Positions 1 to 12,427 of a DNA stretch of 64,000 nt are shown here, one piece after another (the first letter of the stretch is position 1; each line of letters begins with the position of its first letter). Position numbers and translations under genes: made by a program. Location: the NCBI GenBank assembly GCA_029817715.1, contig JARUPY010000104.1, positions 62,001 through 126,000 on the forward strand. Reading direction: 5' to 3'. The stretch comes from Melastoma dodecandrum. Its lineage: Eukaryota; Streptophyta; Magnoliopsida; Myrtales; Melastomataceae. The notes beneath the pieces were generated by a model. It saw only the letters and a list, made by a program, of their open reading frames with translations, made no database searches and was not told the DNA's origin.

Positions 1-599
1 TATCCCCTTAAGAACATGGAATGCACGCCGTGCCTTCACAGGAATGAAGTTCAGTCAATAACTGTTCTACCTGTCCAGGTGGGGAACTCAAGTTCAGGCA
101 CAGGAAGAACATTACCAGGTAGCCTCGGAAAGTTGCCTGCACAAGTGAAGCAGCTTTTCCATCTCTTTCAGCATCAGCAAGGCTTTTCTCCACTGAAACT
201 GCATTTGGTTGTACAGCAGCAATATTATCTTTTGCTATCTCTATGTTTTCTTCCCCCTTCCTCAAGGAAGCAGGATCATTTAAGAGAGGAACAGATTGTG
301 GAGCAGAGATCTCAGGCGATGCATCGAAGGAAATAGTCGATTCTTTCTCAGGCCCAAGTTTCTTCAAACAAGAAAATAAAATGCACCAAGTTAGGTTCTG
401 AGTCATGCTTTGCTTCTTAAATATTTTTTTATAAGAAAAACAATTCTACCAAAAATCTACAAAAATCAGCAATATTGAATGTGCTTTGTAATTTCATGCA
501 ATGAGAACCAAAATCTCTTACCTTCGACAAGCCAGATTTCGATGACTTCTTCCCAAAGAGCATACCCTTAAGCCATTTTCCTCCTCTTGACTTCCCCAT
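1..599 (-). CDS. IQD family (IQ67-domain) calmodulin-binding protein, 5' part only
   Basis: The first coding exon is complement(522..599), 26 codons, starting MGKSRGGKWLKGMLFGKKSS. This basic N-terminus is typical of IQD proteins. The second exon, complement(116..361), continues in phase and ends inside an IQ motif (LVQATFRGYL). Junctions are GT-AG: donor GTAAG at 517-521, acceptor AG at 362-363, donor GTAAT at 111-115. Positions 1-115 are intron and the gene runs off the left edge. The split of the IQ motif by an intron is characteristic of the family. IQD proteins bind calmodulin through repeated IQ motifs and usually associate with microtubules, plasma membrane or nucleus. The acidic/Ser-rich linker between the N-terminus and the IQ motif is poorly conserved, so the IQD subgroup cannot be named. 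Sure of the family, not of the paralogue. Confidence 0.87.
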
Positions 600-1468
600 C
601 AATCACAGCCCTAATATTTCGATTCCATTAACCCGTGTGCCATGCAAAAGATAAAATGAATAAGAATGTAAGGGAAAATTATTTGGCTTGTGTAAGCAGC
701 ATCTTAAAGTGAATCGCACAAGTACATTAAAGCCCTTCTCCTAAATCAAATTAAATCCCTTTCTCTCGGCTACTTCAGAACTCTTACCTGTACCAATACC
801 AGCATTACATTGGCATAAATCAAGAAAACACGCCTTAATCGCCTACTTCTACACATGCATTTCAACCCAAGGAATTTGGACAACCCCAAAAGGTCCTGTT
901 TTCTAAGCCTCAAAGAAAACCTCTGAAAACCGAGACCCAGTCTTACAAATACAAAAAGATAAAAAAAATCCAGCAAATAGCCATATAAGACATAAACAAA
1001 TCACCCGGCCACGGATCATAACCCCCATTTGCAGGTAGCTCAAACCGAGACTCTGCAAAATTCACCGCCTCTATTCCCTCATCCCAAAATCTCACAAACC
1101 AAACAACAGCGTTATTCACAAAAGAAAGTACGCCCACAATCCCCAGCTCCAAGACATCCATCGGGAACCATATTCCATCCCCATGAACTCCAAACCTTCT
1201 ATGTAGGGTTAACTTCAAACCACTGGAAAGCACGAAGCTCCAGATCCGACAGCAACAAACGTCACGATAAAAGAAAATCCATCTAAACAAATCCACAAAA
1301 CCAAACAAGCAACAATGCAGGACAGTGAGTAGCATCCGAAACCCCCCCCCCCCCAACTCCCCCAAACTTTGATCTGCACTCCAAACAAACAACGAAGCCC
1401 AGAGCCAGAAAAGCTGCCACTTCCTCCACCGCCATATCAATACTCACAGGCCAGATCTGGGGGCATAC

Positions 1469-1660
1469 CTTGAGAGGGGTATCGATCGCGGAAGCGGGAG
1501 GAAGAACGCAATGCGGGTAGGTACTGATTCGACGGAGGGGAGGAATATTTGGGTGGTAACGAGGGTCGCGTGGTGTAGTTAGTAGCAAGAAGATTGGAGT
1601 GAGGGGGAGGGGGTGAGTGGGGGAGAAGGAGAAGGTAGACGGGGGAGGGTTACCCTGAGG
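1469..1660 (-). promoter_or_regulatory. Probable 5' UTR exon and leader intron of the IQD gene
   Basis: On the minus strand a CT-rich, ATG-poor stretch ends in CTCTCAAG followed by GTATGC (1463-1468), a good splice donor. A plausible acceptor lies just upstream of the ATG at 597-599. This suggests a non-coding first exon around 1469-1660 and a leader intron of about 850 bp. The transcription start is not determinable from sequence. The long reading frames in this stretch are GC-content shadows. Confidence 0.5.
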
Positions 1661-1669
1661 ACGAGCCCA

Positions 1670-3443
1670 TGGTAAGTAGAGTGAGTGGTCCGTCGCTTAA
1701 GCAGCCCCCATCTTCATTTAATTCCGAAAACTTTTTTAAATTAATATTTTTTTAAACTAAAAGAGGAAAAAAGATAAAATGAATTAAGAAAGACAAATAA
1801 GCGTATTAGACGAGAAGCCTTCCTGTTCTTTTAATGAACCAAAAGACCAGAAGAGTCCATGTCTGCAACAGACGCCAGTTGTAATAACAACAACAATTAA
1901 AAAATAAAAAAGAGAGGAAGGAAAAGGTATAGCGTTTTGCCAACCGGACATTGCAGTTGCTGTCCCAACAGACAACGAGAGAGGAGATGCCGGGTGCTGC
2001 TTCTTTAGGCTGGCGCCGTCCAACCGACGCAATTCAATTAATACCAAAAGACATTTTTAAGTTATGATGAAATAAGATTCATAAGATCAAGTAAAAAAAA
2101 TAGTTGTCCGCCAACACAAATTTTTTTTTTTAGTCGGAAATAAGGAAGAAAGTCCATCCGAAGATGAGTGCCCCGAAATGATGAAACTCAAACCCAATTT
2201 ACTGATTTAGACAATGAGGAAGGAAGAGACCCATCTACCTATATGAAGAGAGACTGATCGCCCCAAAATGATGAAAGGCAGACCCTCTCATGAGTCAGAA
2301 TATCTCGAGTTGAAATGCCCGATTGGTGAACTCGAGGAGAACAGACCTGTATAACTCGGGAACAAAAGCTCTTTTGACACGAAAATAAAGAGAAATCAAT
2401 TTCTAATATGGTTAATGCACTTAGCCACGATATGAGGAGTAATGTCCTTGAAAGTCCCTTAGATATTTAAGGTTGACATAGTTGTGTCGACTGGCTATGT
2501 TTAAGGGTGGCATAGATGTTTAATTGGCCGTTAGTGGGGTCACCACCTCCTCCAAATTCGATTGCCTGCTTTTGCTCTCTTTTCCGATGCCCAGAAGGCG
2601 TCTTCAATCAATCTACGCATCCCACCGCACCAACAACCCATCGTTACCGCCATCGCTTCCCTAAGGCATACTTCAGTAGAGGAGCATGTCGTCCGATCAT
2701 CGTTTCCTTATATCCAACCATTACTTCGTTTGCGTTCGTAATAACTGTAAGTTTAGTAAAACCTTTTAAAATTTTATAAATTTCCTCGTTGTTGATAATG
2801 GGGCAGTAACTTTCTAAATTCACTAAATAATACTCCTAATTTTGGTGTTTGAAACATCAAATTCGATTTGCAAGAGAGTTCGACATTTCTAATATTAAAT
2901 TCACTCTAACTTTTTTTTAAAATCCGATATTTTAAACGTTAAGTTCCCTTCGAATTGTTAATATTTGAAACACCAATTCTCTTTCGACCGGTTCGAATTC
3001 ACTTTTTCAAACGGCTAATGTTTCAAGTCTATATGCATAACTTCGATTTGCATATCTTCGGGCGGGGAGGGGGGGAGGGGGGGCATTCAGCCGTGCGGCC
3101 GCCAAGTCTATTTGCATATCTTCGATTCACTCCCACAGCCGATCCTTTGGCCATAATGAAATTTCGATTTGATATTCACGTTTTATCATGAAATACAAAT
3201 TATTTTTCAGGTAATATTTGATTTCTGAATTTATCGGCAGACAAACAGTAAACTCTTTTTCCCAAAAAAATGACAACTCGGAACTAACCATCCCTCCGGC
3301 CCATTCCACAGGTAAACCGGACCGGACCTGAACCGGCGTGGTCCGCATCCCCCTCTTCTTGCGCCAACCAGACCAGCGCCGGCCGCGCGTCTCCCCGAGA
3401 ACTCCCCCGTCATAACCGCCGGACGCGCGGCCGTTCCCCCCTG
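1670..3443. other. Intergenic spacer, no gene recognised
   Basis: AT-rich spacer between divergently transcribed IQD and GUF1 genes, so it must contain both promoters. It includes T-rich runs near 2118-2132 and 2920, and a G-rich run at 3061-3084. No conserved coding segment or transposon terminus was seen. The last 150 bp before 3444 are GC-rich and are the likely GUF1 leader. Confidence 0.5.
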
Positions 3444-6400
3444 ATGGGAAACCGCCTGCTCTATCACCTCCTCACCCGATCCCTTACATCCAGGAACCGC
3501 GGCTCCTTCGTCCTCACGCCGGCTTTAGGAAACGGCGGCTGCTCCTACTCGTTCTGCAGCCATGCGCGGACGAGCAAGGTTGACGTCGTAGCGGAACTGG
3601 AGGATTTTCCTCCCGACAGGATACGCAACTTCTCGATTATAGCTCACGTCGACCATGGCAAGTCGACGCTCGCGGATAGGTTGCTCGAGCTCACTGGGAC
3701 CATCAAGAAGGGGCACGGCCAGCCTCAGTACCTGGATAAGTTGCAGGTTCGAAACGGATTGATTGTCGATCTGGTGTTGTTTGTTTCTGCATCAATGGCT
3801 ATATTTAGGGTGGTGCCCCTGGGGCATTGAGGCTTGTACTTGCGTCGATAAGGTGTTAGATTTTTGTCCCTGGAGGAGATGGATTTACTGTCGACTGGTA
3901 GATAATGTAAAAGTCTTCAGTAGAGGAAGGAATGTTTTTCGAGACGATCTATGCTAGCAAGTCAACATCTCTTGGTTGGAGGTCCGAATTGTGAAATTTT
4001 AATTTCTATGAGATGCTTTCTCATGATATATTTTAGTGCTGCATCATTCTGGCACTGTTGGATGCTTTTCTTAGTAGCTGATATTCTCTATGGACTGAAT
4101 TTTGCTCATTCAATTGTATTTGTAGACATATGCTTCATTTTCTTTCTTGTTGTTAGGTAGAGAGAGAACGTGGCATCACAGTCAAAGCACAAACAGCGAC
4201 CATGTTCCACAAGCACTACCTTCCCGGCTTAGATAAAGCCGGCAATGCATGTGAACCGCAGATCTTTCTGCTTAATCTCATCGATACACCGGGTCATGTC
4301 GACTTCAGCTACGAAGTGTCTAGATCCCTTGCTGCTTGCCAGGGTGCCCTTCTGGTTGTGGACGCTGCCCAAGGTGTTCAAGCCCAGACGGTTGCTAACT
4401 TCTATCTTGCTTTTGAATCTGGATTAACAATAATCCCAGTTATAAACAAAATTGACCAGCCTACTGCGAACCCTGATCAAGTCAAAGCTCAACTGAAGTC
4501 GATGTTTGACCTTGATCCCAGTGATGCGCTTTTGACTTCAGCAAAGACTGGACAAGGTCTTGAGCATGTGCTTCCGGCAATTATAGAGCGCATCACCCCT
4601 CCTTCTGGGAAGAGCAGCTCTCCTCTGCGTATGCTGCTATTGGATTCATATTATGATGAATACAAGGGTGTTATCTGCCACGTGGCTGTAGTTGATGGTG
4701 TGGTTCGTAAGGGGGATAAAATTTCGTCAGCTGCCACTGGTCATTCGTACGAGATACTGGATATTGGCATCATGCACCCCGAGCTTACCCCAACAGGAGT
4801 CCTCTTAACTGGACAAGTAGGCTATATTGTGAGTGGAATGCGTTCAACTAAAGATGCTCGAGTGGGAGACACACTACATCACACTCGAAGCACAGTCCAA
4901 GCCCTTCCAGGTTTATTCAGATCAGAAATATTTGTCTCCCAATACTTGATATACGTAAAGCACTGTCCATCCACATCATTGTATAAGAAGCCACTGTTTG
5001 AAGCATTGTCGTTCTATACATATGTACCTCTTCAAAAGCCACCATGATGATTTCTTGAGGTGATATGTAGTGGCATTCTTGAATGGCAGAGCAAGTACCT
5101 CCCTCCCATCTGTTGTTTTTCACGGCTTAGTAGAATGAAATGCATGATTTGGCTGCCTTTAGGTTGTACATATTTCCATTATCTGATATCCACTGGCTAG
5201 TCTATCCCAAGTCCAAGAGTACACGATGATTTTTTAGATCATATGCTTTCTTTCCTACAGGCAGCTTGACTAATTTTCTTGTTAATCTTTGGTGGCTTCT
5301 ATATGCAACATTCAGGTTTTAAGCCAGCAAAGCACATGGTTTTCTCTGGTCTCTATCCGGCTGACGGTTCTGATTTTGAGGCTCTTAATCATGCAATAGA
5401 GAGACTTACATGCAACGATGCTAGCGTCTCCGTTAGTAAGGAGAGTAGTACAGCCCTCGGCCTTGGTTTCAGGTGTGGGTTTCTGGGCTTGCTTCACATG
5501 GATGTTTTTCATCAGAGGCTTGAACAGGTATATTTTGAAGAAGACGTGCGATTTGTATGACTCTGTTCGAAGCTGATGTATCTGTTTAGCGTGTGGACTA
5601 CTCATGAGGACAAAGAATAGAATAGTTTGAAAGCTGTTGGATATTCGGAAGCAGAGTTTTTATATTTAGTCTGGAAAGTCACTCCAACTTAATAATCTTG
5701 TTAATTGTTTCAGGAACATGGAGCGCATATCATTTCTACCATTCCAACCGTCCCTTATATATTTGAGTATGCGGATGGAAGGTACAGACAAGAAACATTC
5801 ACACTCTTTGTAGTCCAATGTGACATCTAATTTGGGGTGGTTACTTGATTTAGCAAAGTAGAAGTTCAAAATCCTGCATCACTGCCTTCAAATCCCAAGC
5901 AACGGGTTACTGCTTGTTGGGAACCTACTGTGATAGCAACGATCATTATCCCTAGCGAGTAAGTTCTGACTATCCCATGGCATGATTAGTGATCCTATGT
6001 TTTTCTCTGGAAAAATAAATGTAATTTTTTTCCATTTCTCATGTGAAGGTATGTGGGCTCCATTATCACCCTTTGTTCTGAAAGGAGAGGGCAACAGCTG
6101 GAGTATTTGTTTATCGACAGGTGAATTCAGCTGATTTATGGTGTGTTAGCTGACTGGAAGTATACTCGATGCTTGTTTTGCTTGTGATATGTATTAAGTC
6201 ATTGGTGTTATGAATGCAGTCAGCGTGTCTTCATGAAGTATCGATTGCCTTTAAGGGAAATCGTGGTAGACTTTTACAATGAACTAAAGAGTCTAACATC
6301 TGGCTATGCATCTTTTGATTATGAAGATGCAGAGTAAGTGATCTCTCTCCATTATCCGTCTGTCGCTCGTTAATGCACGTTTTCTTCGGTGACCTGTTTA

Positions 6401-7024
6401 TTGACTTGGCTACAGTTATCAGCAATCTGACTTGGTGAAGCTGGATATTCTCTTAAACGGACAACCAGTTGACGCAATGGCAACTATAGTCCACTCATTG
6501 AAGGCACAGCGTGTTGGCCGGGAACTAGTTGAAAAACTAAAAAAGTTCATAGACAGGTCTGAAAATTCAATGACACTCTGCCATTGTTGGACAATTGGAG
6601 TGGACGATTTCAGCTTTTCCTCCTTGCAAGGCACTTACTTTCCCATCTTTGAGCAGGCAAATGTTTGAAATAGTAATACAAGCTGCAATAGGGTCGAAGA
6701 TCATCGCAAGGGAGACGTGGGTCTTCTATTCTCTAACTGTTATCTTATTTACTATATCAGGCCAAGTAACCCTGCCAACGGGAAATTCAAGGCTGTGTTC
6801 GTGGCTGATTGTAATCTTTCAAGGTTCATTTTGTTGATAAAATATGTGATATTTCCAGGGTATCTGCGATGAGGAAAAATGTCCTCGCGAAGTGTTATGG
6901 AGGAGATGTCACGCGGAAGAAGAAGCTTTTGGAGAAGCAAAAGGAAGGAAAGAAGAGGATGAAGCGAGTGGGTTCGGTCGACATACCTCAAGAAGCTTTC
7001 CATGAACTCTTGAAGGTTTCCTGA
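3444..7024 (+). CDS. Translation factor GUF1/LepA (EF4) homologue, probably mitochondrial
   Basis: Ten exons: 3444-3746, 4157-4910, 5316-5527, 5714-5781, 5854-5958, 6049-6120, 6220-6333, 6416-6556, 6657-6716, 6859-7024. They join to 1995 nt (664 aa) in one open frame, with GT-AG borders throughout. GTPase motifs: G1 AHVDHGKST (67-75), RERGIT (103-108), G3 DTPGH (144-148), G4 NKID (198-201), G5 SAK. The C-terminal block [14 protein letters not shown] and the lysine-rich tail are the LepA-specific domain. The Arg/Ser-rich, acid-poor first 40 residues look like a mitochondrial presequence; plants have a separate chloroplast paralogue. EF4 back-translocates or remodels stalled ribosomes. Start choice: first ATG in frame with the conserved GTPase domain, giving the usual family length. 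The exon 9 donor (GTGGGT) is weak but keeps the reading frame and the conserved TVSAMRKN junction. Confidence 0.95.
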
Positions 7025-7954
7025 TTAGCCAAATGTATTCACTGGTAACGACAAAATCCCTGGCTTAAGTCAATGCTTTCAGTGATTGGAGGGAGCTTCC
7101 TAAAACATGCATCCCGTTTACCTGAGACAAAGCATGGAAACTGCTAATTTCGACATATGCGACCTGCCGGTGACACGAAGATGCTTCAATTTAGCTTGCT
7201 TCTTGTGTGATGCGTTACAAGTGGCTCTAATTTGTTAGGCCCTTGGAGACTCGGATGTTGGAACCCATTGAAAGAATAGAAGGGAGGATTAAGCTTCGGC
7301 CAGCTCCAAGGAAGTCCATAGCTTCTTTCTGCCTGCTTGTTATCTGATGCAGGAGGCACCGCGGGAGTCTGTTTCCTGACAGGTCGGTTGAACCCCAAAA
7401 TTTTGCTCTCCTTTTTTTAGTCAGACATGGGGACCCTGGCCGACGTAAAAGTAGTTTCTCATTTTGTCAATTCGATTACTCCCCCCCCTCCCCTGTTGAA
7501 GGAGGTGGAAGGGATAGTAAGTAGGAAACATGTCATGTGCAAGAATGTGTTGTTGTATGGGTCGCATACACTCAGCGCAAGAATTTCCCTAGATTTGGTG
7601 TCATAAAGCACGTTAATACCAGAATCCCATTAACAGAAACTGTAATGTCTTGTCAAATGTAATGGGCATGGGGCAAGGACAAACAACCTTTTTGAAACCC
7701 CTATGCTTGTCCTGTCCTGGTTCTATTCTGCCCCCCCTTTCTTTTGAGTGTCTATATACAATCAAACTTCCCCGAATAAGATCAGCAACCAGGTGGCTGG
7801 TGCCATCTCTGTCCTAAACAGAAAACAGTAAAGCCCCCCAAATTCCCTGTGCGTTCTTCTCCTCTTGCCCTTTCTAGAATTCTTCGCAGGAGTTTGGGAG
7901 GTTGACGAAACATTCTTTTGGTGTCGATGTTGTTGAAATAGTCTCTCTCCTTTC
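7025..7954. other. Convergent 3' flanks of GUF1 and PCO
   Basis: Spacer between two genes that converge, so it holds both 3' UTRs. No further conserved coding segment was seen. Several CT-rich runs (7482-7494, 7730-7741) are present. No clear polyadenylation signal can be assigned to either gene by eye. Confidence 0.5.
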
Positions 7955-9645
7955 TCATCTCCGAGTCAGTGCTGGCCCTCCGTACAGCGTCCCGACCACG
8001 CTGAAGTCTTCAGGTTTCTCAATTTCTTCCAGCCAAGCGTAGCCAGCACTGCCCTCCTCTTCGGAGCCTGCATTTTCCATCGGTGACCCAAGGCATTCGT
8101 TTGTGAGGCCTAAACGTGAAAAGTTAAGAAGGATCGGTACCTGATAGGTTTGTGAGAGGGTGGTCACGGTAGTACGTGCAATGCCGTCCGTCAGGATCAG
8201 AGTAAGGTGGTCCCAAGACATCGAGGATGGCGCAAGCTGTCACGCCAGTGAAACAGTGCATGTTGCCGCCATCTGCTGGGTAGAGCACAGAGGTGTTGCA
8301 AGGAGCAGTGAACTCGGAGTCGACCTTGACTTCTGCTAATCGAGCCCCGGACGGATGGACTAGACAAACAACACAGGAAAAACTCATAATGTCCCACTGA
8401 TAAAAAGCAAGACTTCTACCTATCCTAAAGCACCAAATGTCTAACTGGTGTGCCGTGTCTCTCTTCCTTGAATATTTGCATTGCATCGACAAAATAATCT
8501 ATTGAATAGCATCCCTATCACTCATTTGAAGAAAAACCACCAATCTGCATAACCACAAAATTTTGTCGATTCATAATCTGCTGAGACAGCAGAAGCTTAC
8601 CTTGTGTTGAGATGGCCGACGAAGAACCAATGTCACCGACGACCCAGTCGTAAGACTTGATATGCATTGTTCCGAAAAGGAGCTTACCGAAAACAGTCAT
8701 TCCCGGGTGGTTATGCAAAGGAATCACTCCAGAAGGTGGCAAACAGAAGATTCCTATCTGAAACAGTTAACAGAATCACGAGCAGCCAAAAGTCATTTTT
8801 ATAACTGTGACGATAATAAACAAGTCCTAGTTGCATCTGGAAAAGTTATTCCACGTTTACCGAGAATTTGTCGCACTCGTGGAGATGTATGTATGATATT
8901 GTTTGTGGTCTGTCAACCATCATCCTCCGAAAATACGGCATGTTGGCGCTAAGGCCGAGATCCTCAGGTCTTAGATTATCTGCAGTGGACAATAAACAAC
9001 ACCCTAAAGTTGGCAATACTAAAAGCGCGCGACAAGGTGCCCCGATCACATAAAACGCACGTCTCCTACGGATTAAAACTGGATGTTGTTACCTGTCTTG
9101 AAATCAAAACTAACAAGTTCCCATCAACAGTCCCGGATCATGTGAACAAATAGTACTCATGAAAAAGCCAGAACTACACAAACATTTTATCAATGCCGAG
9201 TGCCCGACCACTGCCTATGACAATGCTTCATTCAGTAACTTAGGATTGTACATTTCCACAATTTAGAAGCCCCAGTATCCTCAAAAATCAATGCACCCTC
9301 AAAAAGTACTGATCTAGCAGGCAACAACACACCTTGTCTGATCGCTAAAACCGAGAATGAAGAATCCTTACCCAGAACGGACCTCAAGAGGCAGATGTCC
9401 TCGGGCGGGGGCACGAATCCGGTGCGGCTATTAGCGAAAACCTCCCGGCAGGTCTCGAACAGCCCCTGAACCGGGGAGGCCATAACGGGGACCTTCCTCT
9501 GACGCCGCCGGTTCTTCCTAGACTTGTTATTGCCGGCTGCCTCCCCGTTCCTATGATTACTACCAGCACTAGCATCAAACTTAGCCGCCACCTCCAAATA
9601 CTCCTCCTTTCCTATCTTGTCACACACGGCAGGAGTAATCCCCAT
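7955..9645 (-). CDS. Plant cysteine oxidase (PCO), N-terminal cysteine thiol dioxygenase
   Basis: Five exons on the minus strand: 9372-9645, 8861-8979, 8601-8757, 8141-8359, 7955-8109. They join to 924 nt (307 aa) without a break, all GT-AG. The cupin core carries PLHNHPGM (His146, His148) and NMHCF (His217), the three-histidine Fe(II) site of the PCO/ADO family. GRHCTYY (241-246) and the C-terminal YAWLEEI segment are also diagnostic. PCO enzymes use O2 to oxidise the N-terminal Cys of group VII ERF factors and related proteins, sending them to the Cys/Arg N-degron pathway; this is how plants sense low oxygen. A basic stretch ([10 protein letters not shown]) near residue 43 could be a nuclear localisation signal. 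Start chosen as the first ATG of exon 1 followed by family-like sequence. The paralogue number is not assignable. Confidence 0.95.
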
Positions 9646-11967
9646 TCACCCAACAACAACAACAACAAAACCACCAACCCTCCGATCAAACCTCCAGAAA
9701 AGAAACGGATAAAAAAAAACCCGAAGTGGTCACGCGTCAAGGCGTGAAATTTCCAACAGGGAAGCCCCCCCCATAAACAACCCCCGGGGGGAGAAAAGGG
9801 GACGGAAATGAAAAGAACTCGGGAAAGAGGATAATGTAGTGGGTAGGGGGAGGGAGAGGGAGGAGGAAGTAGTGTAATATTAAAAATGGGATGGGATGGA
9901 AGGGAAAACCGGGGGCTGACTCTTAAACCCGAGAGTGGGATGGTATTTTTCCAGTGGGCTGATGGGATTCTTGTTTCCCGTCTTTTTCTTATTATCAGAC
10001 ACCAATCCCCATCTTCCTTTTCCATTGTCCCGGTCCTCCTTTTCTCCTTTTTATCATTTTTTTTTATTTTTAAGGTTTTTTTTTTTTTTTTTTTTTACGT
10101 TAAGTTCCGCCGGTTGTCCCAGAATCCGGTCGGGCACTCCACATTAATTAATTAATTAAATAAAATTTAAGTTAGTCAAAAAAATAGTATCCCATATAAA
10201 TTGGTATTGAGCAAACACTAGTCAATGTTTGATTGTTAATTTTTTAATTAATTAATTAATTGGAGATCGTGCGTACTTTTTCTTAACCAATTGAATGAAA
10301 TTAGGGATGGACGGACAAAACCGAATAAAATATCAATGTTGGAGAAATCCCGGGATGATGTGATGTAACCCACCCTGATTAATCATCTCCCCCTTTTGCA
10401 AGTTGTTGTCATGTCATCGTGACATATATACAGATGAAAATGGTAAGTTTGACCTCCACGGTCAGTGAATAAAATGACCAAATTATTGTGTTTTTGTTTG
10501 ATATCATCTCGGTCATGGTATATGGATTTGACCCCGATTATTTTTCCCTTATATTTACCATCCCCAGTTGAATTAAACCCACCATGAAATTTTTCAATGA
10601 CATGTGATAGGGAATTTCTTGTGCCGGAAAACACCAAGGTAAACACCCCGCAAACAAAAAAGAAACACAAACTTAGAATACCATCATTATTATTCTGGGG
10701 TGGGGTTATCGGTTTCGTTACTTGTTAAAGTTTACGTTTATTCGTAAAATATTTTTTGGTAGTTTAAAATTTCTTGATTAATATATATAAAATTTGATGT
10801 TAATAATATCAGTTTGCACGACATAATTATGAAACTCATCATTTTTTGCCAACGTCGAGTTTTTATTTCTTTTAGGTAAATTCCACGTTTACAACGTTAT
10901 ATTTTTTAAAAAATTGAACTCAGATTATTAAGTAATTTTGAATTTAATCGATTATTTCGTAAAATATTTTACAAATCAAATCAACCTTACTAGTAAAACT
11001 CTTCTTTGAGTACGGAGACAATGTTAAAATGGGGGTTTATCAGTTTGTACTATTAACCGGTTATTTTGGCGCATGGTTTATCCATTATTGGGTTTGAATT
11101 ATTTTGTCCTAAACTAATTTGCGAAATATGTTGGTCAAACCTTAAATTCATATTATAATGCTAGTAATTGTGAGTTTATAACACATAGTTCGTATTATAA
11201 AAAACTCTAAGTTACAAACTCATAGTTCAAATGTTCCCCGTCTGAACTCTGAGTTGCACAGAGTTCATGTGAAATCTGCCGTTGTATGGATTCTAAGTTC
11301 TAAACTCGGAGTTCTTGATATTAAAACTAAGAGTTCGGTAAGACACCCTATTAAGTGAACAATTTTGGCACAAAAATTTTCTAAGTATATCAAATTCCGA
11401 GTTTCAAACTCAAAGTTCGATTAGACAAACTAGAAAATTTTCTAAGTATATCAAATTCGAGTTTTAAACTCAGTGTTCGATCAGACATCTTAGAAAATTT
11501 TTAAACTCTGAGTATTCGACCAGTCACCTTATTAAGTGAGCAATTTTGACAGAAAATTTTTTAATATCAAACTCTGAATTATCCCAGTGCGACGCAACTC
11601 TAAGTTTTAAACTTAGAGTTATTTATGTGACGGGAGAAAACACTTCTAATAATTTCCACATGTTGTACACAAAAGAATAAAATATCCAAATTCGAAGCAG
11701 AGTTTTCATTCAAACACAAACAAAATCATGTCCAAACATCTGAAAAGTGCATACATAAGAAACAAAGCCCACTGCATTTATCATTTCACATTTTTTTTAC
11801 CGAAACGGTGATCCGGTCTATTCAGTTCGATCCGTCTAAATCGATTCAAAGGAACCGACCTGACCGAACCGGCTCTCTCCTTGACCGGTTCCCAAGAATT
11901 CGCGCCGCTCCACCCCCCAGCCCAAGGTCGAGCGGCTTCCCAAATTCGACGACTCGAGTCCTCCTCT
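9646..11967. other. PCO leader/promoter and AT-rich spacer
   Basis: 9646-9950 is pyrimidine-rich on the minus strand and is the likely PCO leader. A T-rich tract sits at 10077-10096 and ATTAATTA runs occur near 10145 and 10245. 10150-11700 is AT-rich without a recognised gene. 11780-11967 is GC-richer and is the original upstream flank of the gene that now begins at 17542, displaced by the retroelement at 11973. Confidence 0.5.
11330..11535. repeat. Degenerate tandem repeat, about 60-bp unit
   Basis: CTAAGTATATCAAATTC recurs at 11381 and 11442 (61 bp apart), and TATTAAGTGA(A/G)CAATTTTG recurs about 180 bp apart at 11349 and 11530. Around them (11160-11640) the short near-palindromic words AACTCnnAGTT/AACTCGGAGTT recur many times. 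This is an eroded minisatellite or transposon relic; no coding content was seen. Confidence 0.55.
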
Positions 11968-11972
11968 TCTGC
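11968..11972. repeat. Target-site duplication TCTGC, left copy
   Basis: TCTGC directly abuts the left LTR and is repeated exactly at 17521-17525 after the right LTR. This is the standard 5-bp LTR-retrotransposon signature. Confidence 0.93.
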
Positions 11973-12427
11973 TGATGCGTGGATTAACAGAAGAACAGCC
12001 TTCAACCAAATGTAAACCAGCCACAGAAGGAAACACCACAGTTTCGGTCCCAATCTCCACTCCAGTCACCGGACTCCACACCTCAACTTCCCCACCTCCT
12101 CCTACACTCCCCAGCTACCATCGATTACAAACCCCCCAAACTTCTCTCCTCCCCCTCGGGATTCTGCAAAAGACTAACTAACTCCCCCCGCACGCGTCCT
12201 TCCCCCATCTTAACAGACTCCACAGACAACGTAACTAACAGTTGGGCTAATACTAGACGAATGGGCCTCTCTCTAAACATTAACCCAGCCCAATGCCCTG
12301 CGACCGTTATAGTCGTTATTCCTCCATTCTTCCTTCTCCGCTCTTCTCCGCAACTGCGATCCGACAACCACTGGCAACTCCCTTCCTTGCCTTGCCGTGC
12401 CCTCTTCCAGACCGGTACCACGCATCA
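11973..12427 (-). repeat. 3' LTR of the gypsy element
   Basis: 455 bp, TGATGCGTGG...CCACGCATCA, near-identical to 17077-17520. Compared with the right LTR it carries a short extra stretch around 12345-12355 and one extra A near 12130. Confidence 0.95.

Noticed and set aside
943..1588. Long minus-strand reading frames upstream of the IQD start
   Set aside because: They overlap the proposed leader intron and 5' UTR exon, have low-complexity Trp/Phe/Cys-rich content and match no family.
6752..6845. Possible extra GUF1 exon near CCTGCCAACGGGAAATTC
   Set aside because: The family-conserved junction from ARET to VSAMRKN is already given by joining 6716 to 6859 in phase.
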